From Collybiopsis luxurians FD-317 M1 (Eukaryota > Basidiomycota > Agaricomycetes > Agaricales > Omphalotaceae): DNA of 64,000 nt. The notes beneath the pieces were generated by a model. The model did not search any database. It was not told the DNA's origin and worked only from the letters and a program-made list of their open reading frames with translations. The stretch covers positions 261,864 through 325,863 of the forward strand of contig KN834808.1 of NCBI GenBank assembly GCA_000827265.1. The letters are read 5' to 3'. The position numbers and the translations under genes were made by a program. Each line of letters opens with the position of its first letter. Position 1 is the stretch's first letter. This document shows positions 13,772 to 23,471 of this stretch, in pieces.

Positions 13772-15688
13772 TTGACAGGAGGGGAGGAACCAGGCCCAGT
13801 GGTTGGGATAGGAGGTGTGGAAACCCACATGTCCTATCTCCCCAAGTACTTGAGAGAGATAGGAGTTAAGAGAGGAGAGAGCATTATCTACAGTAGGACT
13901 GCCGGATTCACAGAAGTCAATGAGCCGTTACCTTGTCCACCTGTGGAAGAGTTTAACAGCGTCGCTTGGAAGACCATACAGTCCAATACTCACCTGTTCA
14001 GTGTCGATACGCTGATTAAGCACAAAGAGTTGTGTGCCCTTCTCATAGACCACCCTAATGCACTGTTCGTATTGTCCGTAATAACTGCCCTACGCGAAGG
14101 GTTCTGGCCGTGGGCATCTACCAGACCAGACCCATCTTTCCCTACTACGTGGGACAACTCCTGGGCGCCACTTCCTTCAGACAAAGAGAGGAACTTCGTA
14201 GATGAGCAGTGTAAGAAAGAGATAGAGTTAGGAAGGCACTCACCAGCTTTTGGCCCAGACCTTCTTCCTGGCATGTATTCCACCCCAGTCATTGCCATCC
14301 CTAAACCACACTCCGAGAAGCTTCGTCTAGTGGCACATCAGTCCGCTGGGTTATTCTGCCAGAATAATATGGTGGATAAATCTCAGACAAAAGGAGCGAG
14401 AATGGATGATTTACATACCTTCATTCCACTCCTACTTGAGTTCTCTCACACAAATCCAGGGAAGGAACTAGTCCTTTGGAAATCCAATGTTGCGAGTGCA
14501 TTCTGACTGATCCCAGCACACCCCCTATGGCAAATAAAACAGGTTGTGACATTTGGAATGCCCACAAGAGAGGAAGAGAAGGCTGGGCAATGGGACAAGA
14601 GGCAGATTAGATGGAGCGTGGACAGACAAGCGTGCTTCGGGAACAGCAGTTCACCTAGATGTTGGGTGTCCGTGATGGGTCTAGTCGTGTGGATTGCAAT
14701 TTTCATGCTTCAGATTCTACTGCTCTGTTGCTATGTGGACAACTGCTACAGCGTAGCCGTGAAAGACAATATGGAATATTACGAACCTTATGAATTATCC
14801 TTCCCATGAGAACAAGTGAAATTCCTCAAGCTCCTAGACCAGCTCAGAATCCCCCACGATCTCTCAAAACAACTATGGGGGGTGTCGCTCATGATAATTG
14901 GATTCCTCGTGGACCCTAACTGACTGACAGCAACCCTCCCAGACGAGAGCAAGCAGAACCTAATTCAACACATGAGAGATTTCACTTTCTCCCCATCCCG
15001 TCGGTGCACCTTGCATGAATTCCAGCAACTTGTGGGATGGATGAATTGGTCTTTCAATGTCTTCCCATTGTTGAGGCCAGTGCTCTGCCAAGTGTACGAG
15101 AAGATGAAAGGAAAAGGACAAGCAGGAGCTCCGATCTTTATCAATAAACGAGTACGCAATGAGCTCACATGGTTTGCGGATTGCGCAGAGCAGTCTTCCG
15201 GAATGTTTTTCTTTGCGAGAATCGATTGGGATCCCCTCCTAGAGTTCGACCTTGTCATATACGGAGATGTATGCCTTTTGGGCCTCGCCTTCTGGGTCCC
15301 CTCTCTTGACATAGCGTTCATATCGGGAACAGACCCGAGTCACAAAATGGCAGCTTATATTCTATATTGGGAAGCCATTACAGTCCTTGCAGGACTGAGG
15401 TGGGTTACATCAGTGCATCAAGGCACAGAAGTGAAACCGTTCTGGGTCACAGTTCACTCAGACAGCTATAACACAGTCGATATGTTCAACTCTCTTTGAG
15501 CGCTCCCCCCTTACAACCCAATCCTAATTGACTCTGCTGACTTACTCCTACAATTCAATGTGGACCTGAGAGTGGTACACATCCCAGGCTCTGAGAACTC
15601 CATTGCCGACGCTCTCTCATGAAACGATCTTGAACTCGCATACTCCCTCCGCCCTGGATTGAAAATTTTTACCATGGAAACCCCATGA
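13772..15688 (+). pseudogene. DIRS reverse transcriptase / RNase H, five in-frame TGA codons
   Basis: A single frame encodes RT followed by RNase H. The fingers block GMYSTPVIAIPKPHSEKLRL, the block HPLWQIKQVV and the active-site box appear in the normal order. The box reads YVDN rather than YVDD, so one catalytic Asp is lost. RNase H blocks follow (YGDVC, then HIPGSENSIADALS near the end). TGA codons interrupt the frame at 14504, 14807, 14921, 15497 and 15620, each at a place where Arg fits. The reading frame itself is not shifted. It lies directly upstream of, and slightly overlaps, the recombinase ORF. Confidence 0.9.
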
Positions 15689-16698
15689 ATGACAATGGGG
15701 GAGCCGGAGAAATGAACCTCGGTGCATCCACATCTGGGCAACCTCCTAGGAGGCCCTGGACAATGGAAGAGCTCGTTAGAGGCTGCAACGTTGCGTTGGG
15801 CCTTGCTACAGATGCTTCCTCCAGATGGACTTACATGTCACATCTGAACTCATATGTTGCATTCTGTTCCATGCACAACTTTCCCCTTGACCCTACACCC
15901 AATACCCTATCTTTTTTTGTTGTATATATGTCGCACCATATAGAACCCTGGTCAGTTGGCAACTACTTGTCTGGTATATGCGATCACTTGGAGATCTATT
16001 TCCCCGAAGTGAGGTCGAATCACTTATCCCCACTTGTTTCGAAGACCCTGCAGGGAATGAAGAAGCTGCGCAGCAGACCTACCCGATGCAAACTTCCCCT
16101 TTCCAGAGATCATCTCCTTTGTGCACAAAATTCCCTCCTCCCCTCTTCCTCACACAACGATGTCCTGTTTGTCACAATGCTTATAACCGGCACATGCGGC
16201 CTCCTCAGGTTAGGAGAATTAGCCATCCCAGATGACCCACAAATACAGAATTCCAGGAAAATCATCCAGCAGGAATCTGTCGAGCTTCTAGGAGAAGATG
16301 GGTTCACTTTCAGCCTCCCATTCCACAAGGCTGATAGAACCTTCGAGGGCAACAGGGTAGTTATTAGACCCATCTGGAGTCTTCACATGTGTGCAGTTTT
16401 TTGCAGATACTTACACAGTCACAATGACCTCTTCCCCCTACACCCTGACTTATGGGTTACAGCGGAAGGGTACCCCCCTACTCGGAAGTGGTTTATGAAC
16501 CGTCTCCGCCGTCTTGAACCAGATTCACGATGGGCAGGCCAGTCAATGAGAGCATGTGGTGCCACAGCTCTCGCAGAAGATGGAGCTGCACCACATGTTA
16601 TTCAGGCAATAGGGAGGTGGTCATCAGAAACATTCCAAATATACATCCGCCGTCACCCTGTAATCCTCCATGCCTTCCTCAATGCACATCGAGGCTGA
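15685..16698 (+). CDS. DIRS tyrosine recombinase, uninterrupted
   Basis: This ORF of 337 codons encodes the recombinase that would integrate a circular DIRS DNA copy. An N-terminal helical domain contains SRWTYMSHLNSYVAFC and SVGNYLSGI. The C-terminal catalytic domain has the first Arg in TGTCGLLRLGELA, the Arg region GQSMRACGATALAEDG, the GRWSSETF block, and the nucleophile Tyr in IYIRRHP. The usual His of the HxxR position is Gln here, which I recall as common in relatives. Unlike gag and RT there is no stop. The start at 15685 overlaps the RT/RNase H frame by a few bases; a later Met is possible. Confidence 0.9.
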   Translation: MNDNGGAGEMNLGASTSGQPPRRPWTMEELVRGCNVALGLATDASSRWTYMSHLNSYVAFCSMHNFPLDPTPNTLSFFVVYMSHHIEPWSVGNYLSGICDHLEIYFPEVRSNHLSPLVSKTLQGMKKLRSRPTRCKLPLSRDHLLCAQNSLLPSSSHNDVLFVTMLITGTCGLLRLGELAIPDDPQIQNSRKIIQQESVELLGEDGFTFSLPFHKADRTFEGNRVVIRPIWSLHMCAVFCRYLHSHNDLFPLHPDLWVTAEGYPPTRKWFMNRLRRLEPDSRWAGQSMRACGATALAEDGAAPHVIQAIGRWSSETFQIYIRRHPVILHAFLNAHRG

Positions 16699-17119
16699 AC
16701 ACCCACTTCTCCATCAACCCTCTCTATAGTAGCCCATTAGCCCTTTAGTGGCTCTCCTGCCTCTCTTTTTTCACTCCTTCCCATCTTCTCCTTCACTGCC
16801 ATGTCCCTTTTCCTCCTCTTTTTCACCACTCATTATACCCCCTCTCAATATATTGACGGCTCGTTCCCCCTGAGTGGACAAGTCGGTCCACATTGGCTAA
16901 TCACACCACGCAATTAGTTCAAACCTAAGGCAGTTGGGATGCACAGCATCATGAGTCAAAAATCTGATATCGGATAGATCTCCTGCTGAATTGGCGAATG
17001 CCCCAAGCAACAGAGATGAATAAACAAAAGACACAATCAGGTTTCCAATTGTTTAAGGGACCAATCTGTCAAAGCTTCAATAAAGCAAATGTGTACCGCT
17101 GCACAAATAGGCAGTGAAA

Positions 17120-18420
17120 CCAATTCATTGTAGCTAATATATACTTGATTCCCTACCTGAAGAACTAGCGTCTGTTTGTTGTAGTTAATATATGCCGGAT
17201 TCCCTACCCGAAGGAATAGCGTCTGTTTGTTATAGCTAATATATACAGGAATGCCTACCCAAAGGAATTGCATGTATTTGTTGTAGCTAATATATGCCGA
17301 GTTCCCTACCTGAAGGAACAGCATGTATTTGTTGTAGCTAGTGTATGCTGGGTTCCGACTTGAAGGACCAGCATGTATTTGTTGGAGCTAGTATATGCTG
17401 GATTTCCCACCTGAAGGAACAGCACATATCTGTTGTAGCTAGTATATGCTGGATTCCTATCTGGAAGAACAGGATCTATTTGCTGCAGCTAGTATATGCT
17501 GAGTTTTCTTCCTGAAGGAACAGCATTTATTTGCTGTAAGCTAATATATGCTGGACTTCCTACCTGAAGGAACACCATTGTTTTTTGTAGCTAGTATATG
17601 CTGAGTTCCCTACTTGGAAGAACAGCATCTATTCGCTGTAGCTAGTATATGCTGTTTTCTATCCGAAGGAACAGCAGCGATTTGCTCCAGCTAATATATG
17701 CTGGATTTCCCACCTGAATGAATAGCATCATTTTGTTGTAGCTAGTATATGCTGGATTCCCCTACCTGAAGGAACAGCATCTATGTGTTGTAATTAGTAT
17801 ATACTGAGTTCCTTACCTGGAAGAACAGCATTTATTTGCCGTAGCTAGTATATTCTGAGTTCTCTATCTGAAGGAACAACAGCGATTTGTTGTAGCTAAT
17901 ATATGCTGAGTTCTCTGCCTGAAGGAACAACATTTATGTGCTGTAGCTAATATATAGTGGATTTCCTACCTGAAAGAACAGCATAATTTTGTTGTAGCTA
18001 GTACATGCTGGATTCCCTACCTGAAGTAACTTGTCATAGCTAATATATACTGTAATTCTTTGTGGAAAGACAGCATTTATTTCTTGTAGTTAATTATGTC
18101 ATTACTCAGACATGGGATGAAACAGCATTTATTTGGTGTAGCTAGTATATGATGGATTTTCCACGTGAAGGACAGCATCTATTTGCTGTAGCTAGTATAT
18201 GCTGGATTCCTACCTGAGGGAACAGCATCTACTTGTTGTAGCTAATATATGCTGTAATTCTTTGTGAAAAAACAGTATCTATTCATTGTAGTTACTATGT
18301 GCTGTAACAGCATATACTAACTGCGATAAATAGATGCTGTAATCGTTACATCGAGAGACGGTATCTATTTGTTGTAGTTAATATATTGCTGTAGCTTATA
18401 AATGCTGCAAGGCTTGCTTA
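17120..18420. repeat. degenerate minisatellite, about 51-bp period, roughly 25 copies
   Basis: The unit is about 51 bp; recognisable parts are gtagctagtatatgctg, a cctacctgaaggaac block and cagcatctatttgttg. Successive gtagcta boxes fall near 17283, 17334, 17385, 17436 and 17488 and continue with drift to about 18400. Copies differ by substitutions and small indels, most strongly at both ends. The gctagtatatgctg and reversed cagcatatactaac segments allow local hairpins. No intact coding frame crosses it. Confidence 0.9.
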
Positions 18421-19407
18421 GAAGGAAAAGTTTATTGGCTGTAACCTTTCCGTACTGAAAGCGTTGCATAGAAAGGTAAAATTTATTTGTTATAGCCTAT
18501 GTTTGCTGTAACCTGTACACAGAAGGGGTGTGTCTTTGGTTTGAAGAGCAAGTGCCAGAAATTGGCCTGAAGGAAACAAATCAATAGAATATGTACGCTA
18601 ATCACGACCGCCTGCGCCTAATACACTGCACTGGCGACCGTCCTAATTCACCATAGATTTTACTACATGTGGCTCCAAATGTTCTCTACTTTGAATATTT
18701 ATGAGATTTACCATATAAGCTTTATTCCTCATCCCCGGATGCAACGCAAGCACTTGCAATCCAGGTAGGCGCACCAACAGTCATAAGGATTAGAATTTTT
18801 TGACTCCTGCAATCTGTTGCCACGAAAAACTGGTGATTATAACGTATTGAGTATTATATAGCCTTCGATTATACACTTTCAACTGAATTGGCCCGCGGGC
18901 GGAATGCAATAATTGTCCGGGCGGGATCAATATTTGGTGTGGGCAGGTCGTGTTTGGCCCGCATGCCGCTCGGATCATATGTGAGAAGTACCAAGTCTCG
19001 CTTGTGGAAATTGCCTTTTGCAGGGATGTTGAGAAGCATCCTCGTCTTTTTCTCTGGGAGGGTATACTGTACTACTTACTTACTCAAAGTCTTAGTCTCG
19101 ACCTTTCCGATTCGCTCCGGACAGTAAGGAAATTCGAGGGCATGAGTACGTCTGGTTCAAACAAGAAAAAACGTCCTTTGTAGTCCTAGCTATGCGTATA
19201 GATCAAATCGCTACTCTACTCTACTCTACTCTACTCTAGCGACTCACTGTTCCTACCTATACACCACAAGGAGATTCCCCCACGTCCACGACTAGTGCTA
19301 CCACTAATTCTCTACAGTACTCCAATTCCCGGTCCCAATCCTCCGTCACTCATCCCCCACCACTCATCCCCATTCACTCATCCCCATCACTCATCCCCCA
19401 TCCCCAA
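18421..19407. other. intergenic, simple repeats near the 3' end of the SDR gene
   Basis: No gene is supported. It holds a (ctact)n microsatellite at about 19210-19237 and repeated catccccca/cactcatcc phrases at about 19345-19410, immediately downstream of the dehydrogenase stop codon. Confidence 0.6.
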
Positions 19408-21048
19408 TCACTCATAATCCCTAACCTGCTCCTCCATATACACCCACAACTCCCTCGCCAACTCCGGATCTCTCACTTTCGGATTCGGCTCGGTGGGATC
19501 GTCTCGTGCCCATGCTGTTAGGTACTGTGAAAATGAAAGATGGAAAAATGGAAAGATGGAAAAATGGAAGGGGGAAGGGCGGGGGAGGGGGAAGGGGTGA
19601 GGGGGGAAGGGATTAGGGTAGACCGTTAGTTAGTTAGTTAGTTATTAACTAGTTGCGGATGGACCAGTTGTGGATGGACTCGAGACATGTACAACTCAAC
19701 GGGGTTATATGACCCACCTTTCCATTGTATTCAGAGCATTCCGGAGCGGTGGCTGCGTAGAGAGGTCCTAGACCGCCGAATTCTACTGGGTAGGAGAATG
19801 CCCAGTGCTTTGTGAGAGTGAGAGTGATAGTGATGGAGGGACGTTCGACAAGAAAGGAGGAGGAGGAGGAGGAAGAGGAGGAGGAGTAAGAGGAGAGTTG
19901 TAAGTTATGCCGATACGATGGGTGGAACGTACAATTAAACGCATAATAAGTTGAGGTGCATGACGACCTAGTTCAGTCCTGATACTCCCGGGATGAACAG
20001 AGATGGATACGATTCCTCTTTCGCCGTATCGTTTAGCGAGTTCGTTCGAGAATAGGATGTTTCCCTGCCATAACCATAACGAGAGAGCAAAAGGACGCGG
20101 ATCGATCAACGAAAGGAAATAGCAAAAGCGAGATTGGAGAAACTCAACTCAACTCAACTTACAGTTTTACTCTGTCCGTACGAATGGATCCCCTGCATCT
20201 TTCTCCGTGCGGGACCGTCTTTGAATGTGTTAAAAGTCGAGTTTGGGGAAGAAATGGTGCGCGTAGGAGGATACGTGTACTACGCGGACTTGTTTGGTGG
20301 GTGTGGTTTCGGCTGTGGAGGTTAGGATTGGAAGAAGGAGTTTTGTCAAGTAAAAATGCCCTAGTGTACAAAAGTTGTTACCGGTTGGTAAAGGAGATAG
20401 TCATATATGTAGGAGTAAGTAACATACACATACCGAGGGTGCTGACTCCGAATTGCATGTCGAATCCTTGCGCTGTTACATGATCGATCGGGGCTGCGAC
20501 TCCTCTGTAAAACGAGGAGATAAGGGTGAGCGCTTGAGCCTTGAGGGCGCAAGATAGGGAAGGGAGGGGACGATAACGGGTCTTACGCGTTATTGATAAG
20601 GACATGATTTCCTTTCTGTGTTTGAATAATCGTAAGCCTGAAGAATCAAAAATTTAAAAGGGGGAAAGGGAAAGGAAAAAATGTTTACTGTAGGAATTCC
20701 TCCATGGTAAGCCTGATAGTCGTCAAGTCACTTAGGTCTAGTTTCAGAAAGATCGCCTCCTTTCCACTGGTTTTTTCCTTCAACTCCTTGATGGCGGCTT
20801 CCGCCTTTTCTTGGTTTCGGGCGGCCATGTATACTTTGGCATTGTGTTTTAAAAGTTGCTCGATTACGACTTTTCCGATTCCTGGAGGAATAACGGATAG
20901 TAAGTAAGTAAGAGCCGTCACGCGCTTTCTCAGTGGGTTTACCTGTGTTGGAGCCTGTAACGATGATGACTTGCCCAGTTAGGTCGGGGATTTGATCAAA
21001 CGACCACGTCGGTTTTGGAGGGAGGTTGTGTGAGATGTAGTGACCCAT
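19408..21048 (-). CDS. short-chain dehydrogenase/reductase (retinol dehydrogenase-like), one apparent frameshift
   Basis: This is an NAD(P)H-dependent oxidoreductase with a Rossmann fold. Eight exons: 21048-20943, 20881-20689, 20637-20587, 20504-20434, 20360-20163, 20064-19933, 19807-19718, 19524-19408. The spliced protein is about 318 aa if one base is discounted. Motifs in order are VTGSNTGIGK (cofactor, split by intron 1), VLINNAG, HVSSYAH (catalytic Ser) and YGQSK (Tyr and Lys), then the HPGSIRTELGRH block; the C-terminus ends RDYE. In exon 5 the T4 run (plus-strand aaaa at 20232-20235) has one base too many, which shifts the frame before YGQSK. This is either a sequencing error or a recent disabling mutation. 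The substrate cannot be told. It is divergent from the GATA gene. Confidence 0.85.
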
Positions 21049-22025
21049 TGTCTAACGTGGAGGCCAGAGCGTGGGTTTGGGTATTTTAAATTGACGCCAG
21101 GGCCACCGTGACCGATGGACTTGCCGCCGGTATGAAAATGAGTTGACGCGCTACGGTACGGTACGGTACGCGCATACGCGTTACAGGCGGCATTCCCCGT
21201 ACCGTTCAGCTTCCGGTTTGAGGTACTCGTATATCCGATTTAGCCGTTATCGCGGCTGAGCAGCTGACCCGCACGTCTTGCTTCTGGCGTTTCGTCCCAA
21301 GAAGCGTGCCATGTACTTGCTTCCTTGCTTCCCCTGCATTCGTCTTTTCTCGGTATACTATAGCCGTTACATGGGTTACCAGGTTAACGGGGTTTACATT
21401 GCCTGCCGATCACTCTAGGGGAAGGAGCGACGTCTCCAAAGCTTTGCGACGGCACAACGTTTGTATTTTTGTAGGGTGTTTTATTCCAAGTTGAATGAGA
21501 ATATCGGCACCTCGTATCCTAAACTATCCAACTTGTACCCCGCATCCTCAGCTATACGTAACCAAGTACGTAATGCGCTACCGCCAATCGCACTGTTTCA
21601 TCCTGTTACAGTAGTGTTTACGCCTTCGGGCCATATCCTCACATAGCAAAGCATGTCCATTGTCGGCTCGTTTCAAAAGTACCAATCAAACCGTTGTTCC
21701 CTCCCACCTCTTCATATATCGCGAGGTGATTGGGGCTGGAGCTGACTACGAGCAGCGCCCAACTAGTAAATGGGGCATTGGGGGAAAATCTTTTTTTCAA
21801 CAGCGCATAGCCCTGTCGCTGATGTGATCCGTTGATCATTGGAATATCACTGTTAAGATATTTCATTGATTACAACTTTGCTTCAGATCCTATCTAGGGA
21901 CGCAAAAACATGAACCAGGCCCTCTCTCGCGAATAAAAAGCCACAGGTTGGTGTTTGATTCCTAATCCTTCATCCTTTGCTTCTTCGCCGTCCCTCTGTC
22001 GATAGAAACACCCAATTTTACCGCC
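21049..22025. promoter_or_regulatory. shared upstream region of the divergent SDR and GATA genes
   Basis: This stretch of 977 bp separates the two start codons, so it must hold both promoters. A short ggtac repeat (tacggtacggtacggtac, about 21151-21168) followed by the palindrome-rich gcgcatacgcg lies 105-130 bp upstream of the SDR start. A TATA-like gaataaaaag lies near 21932, about 95 bp before the GATA ATG. No defined factor site is claimed. Confidence 0.4.
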
Positions 22026-23292
22026 ATGCACGGATACCCACCTCCAGAGATCGTTTACACCTTTGATCAGTCCGATTTTGACTTTTCGAGTCCGGATTAT
22101 TCGACTCTTGGATGGACTTACAGTGAGTCTGGTATTGGCTTTATTTGGTTCTTTCTTTACTCACCGTAACACTAAAACAGCCTCCTCCTCCTCCTGCTTA
22201 TCGAATGAATGCCAAAAGTACCCGCACAATTGGTCAAACGATTTCGGATCGCCTTTAGTAGGCTCCATATCGCCGTTTCCGCGCGGTCACAATGCGTACG
22301 ATGTATCTCTACGAAGCACTGAGCTTCATGTGCCCACATACCACCTGCACCCGCACCCGCACCCGCACGCACCCACTTGGCCTTCGACTACCCATACCCA
22401 TACCCATGCCCATGCCCATGCCCAATTTTCATCGCAATGGTCCGACGGCGATACATCCGAAGCATCTACCACCCCCCCATGGAGCGACATCACATTACCC
22501 AGTATCGATTCCGATTCTTGTGGTGGTGACTATGACACGTTCGAGTCCAAGCCTATTATCATCCCCTCTGTGACGCACTCCCCTCTCTCCGTCGTGTCTT
22601 CCCTTTCACTTTCCCTTTCCCCTTCGCCCCCTCCCCTCCCTCTTTTGCCGGCGGCTCCGTCGGGTATGAGTGCGAGTGCGAGTGCGGGTGTGGGTGCGGG
22701 TACGACGAAGACGAGAACCCGACGGTCGAATGCGAACGGGACTCAGGGAACTCAAAAGATGTGTTCGCATTGTCATGCTACTACGACTCCGTTATGGAGA
22801 CGGGACCCTGCTACGATGAGGACCCTGTGTAATGTGAGTTGCGCGGATATCGTGTTTTTGGGATGCGTTCGAAACGGAACTAACACCCCCCCTCCCTCTT
22901 TTCTTTTCTTTTGTTTCTTTTAATTATCTCAGGCATGCGGTCTCTACCTCCAACAACGAAACAAACTCCGGCCTCAAGAGCTCATCGACGCTGATCTCGA
23001 TGACGAGGACGAGGACGAGGACGACGATTCCGCCCTTTCTTCCGCGCATTCCACACATTCCTCCCACTCGGGACTCCGTGCAAACGGGAATGGGAACGCT
23101 CCGGGACCTGAATGCTCGCACTGTCACACCCGTCGGACGTCCGTGTGGCGGAGGAGCAAGTCCGGGGCGCAGTTGTGTAATGCGTGTGGAGTGTATGTGA
23201 GGTTGAGGGGGAGGGATCGGCCGTTGTCTTTGAAGAGGAATAAGATTAAGCCTAGGACGAAGCATGCGAAGGTGAAGGGTAAGGTTTGTTGA
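22026..23292 (+). CDS. two-finger GATA-type zinc finger protein
   Basis: A probable nuclear sequence-specific DNA-binding regulator of 369 aa. Exons are 22026-22122, 22181-22833 and 22933-23292 (phases 1 and 0, total 1110 nt). The N-terminal half is low complexity, with His-Pro and Thr-His/Ala-His runs. Finger 1 spans residues 227-252 with Cys spacing 2-18-2; finger 2 spans 311-335 with spacing 2-17-2. A 58-residue acidic linker joins them, and a basic tail (KRNKIKPRTKH) follows. Intron 2 splits finger 1 exactly between LCN and ACG. The linker lacks the Cys-rich segment found in SRE/Urbs1 iron repressors, so I do not call it one. The 3' two thirds lie inside the tandem duplication, with a decayed copy at 28611. 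Confidence 0.9.
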
Positions 23293-23317
23293 GTGTTTGG
23301 TTTGGGGGGGGGGGGGG

Positions 23318-23471
23318 NNNNNNNNNNNNNNNNNNNNNNNNNNNNNNNNNNNNNNNNNNNNNNNNNNNNNNNNNNNNNNNNNNNNNNNNNNNNNNNNNNN
23401 NNNNNNNNNNNNNNNNNNNNNNNNNNNNNNNNNNNNNNNNNNNNNNNNNNNNNNNNNNNNNNNNNNNNNNN
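23318..23471. other. assembly gap of 154 N flanked by poly-G
   Basis: The gap lies 26 bp after the GATA stop codon, with a G14 run on the left and G-rich sequence on the right. The second duplication unit has no comparable G tract at this place, so the true sequence and length are unknown. Confidence 0.99.

Larger units (their letters stand above)
12130..16760 (+). mobile_element. DIRS-like tyrosine-recombinase retrotransposon
   Basis: Three coding blocks lie in the order gag, RT/RNase H, tyrosine recombinase, which defines the DIRS order; there is no integrase or aspartic protease. A TATA-like tctatatacc lies near 12032, about 160 bp before gag, and a pyrimidine-rich tract follows the recombinase. 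I compared the flanks by eye and found no convincing inverted or split repeats, so the element ends are not fixed. Gag and RT are disabled by in-frame TGA codons; the recombinase is open. Confidence 0.9.

Noticed and set aside
12196..15688. TGA read as an amino acid (recoding) in the DIRS element
   Set aside because: The nuclear genes here use TGA as a stop (fet3, ubc6, GMC, GATA), and the TGA sites fit lost Arg CGA codons.
16539..16560. Loss of the catalytic His in the DIRS recombinase (GQSMR instead of a His form)
   Set aside because: Gln at this place appears common in related fungal recombinases as far as I recall, so I do not count it as a damaging change.
17120..18420. CRISPR array
   Set aside because: Units are contiguous with no unique spacers, and the genome is fungal; this is a minisatellite.
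22026..23292. Calling the GATA factor the iron repressor SRE/Urbs1
   Set aside because: It has two fingers and lies in the same window as fet3/ftr1, but the linker has no Cys-rich segment and the finger spacing differs. Proximity of 26 kb is not evidence.
23293..23317. Poly-G tract as a real regulatory element
   Set aside because: It borders an assembly gap, so its length and even its existence are doubtful.
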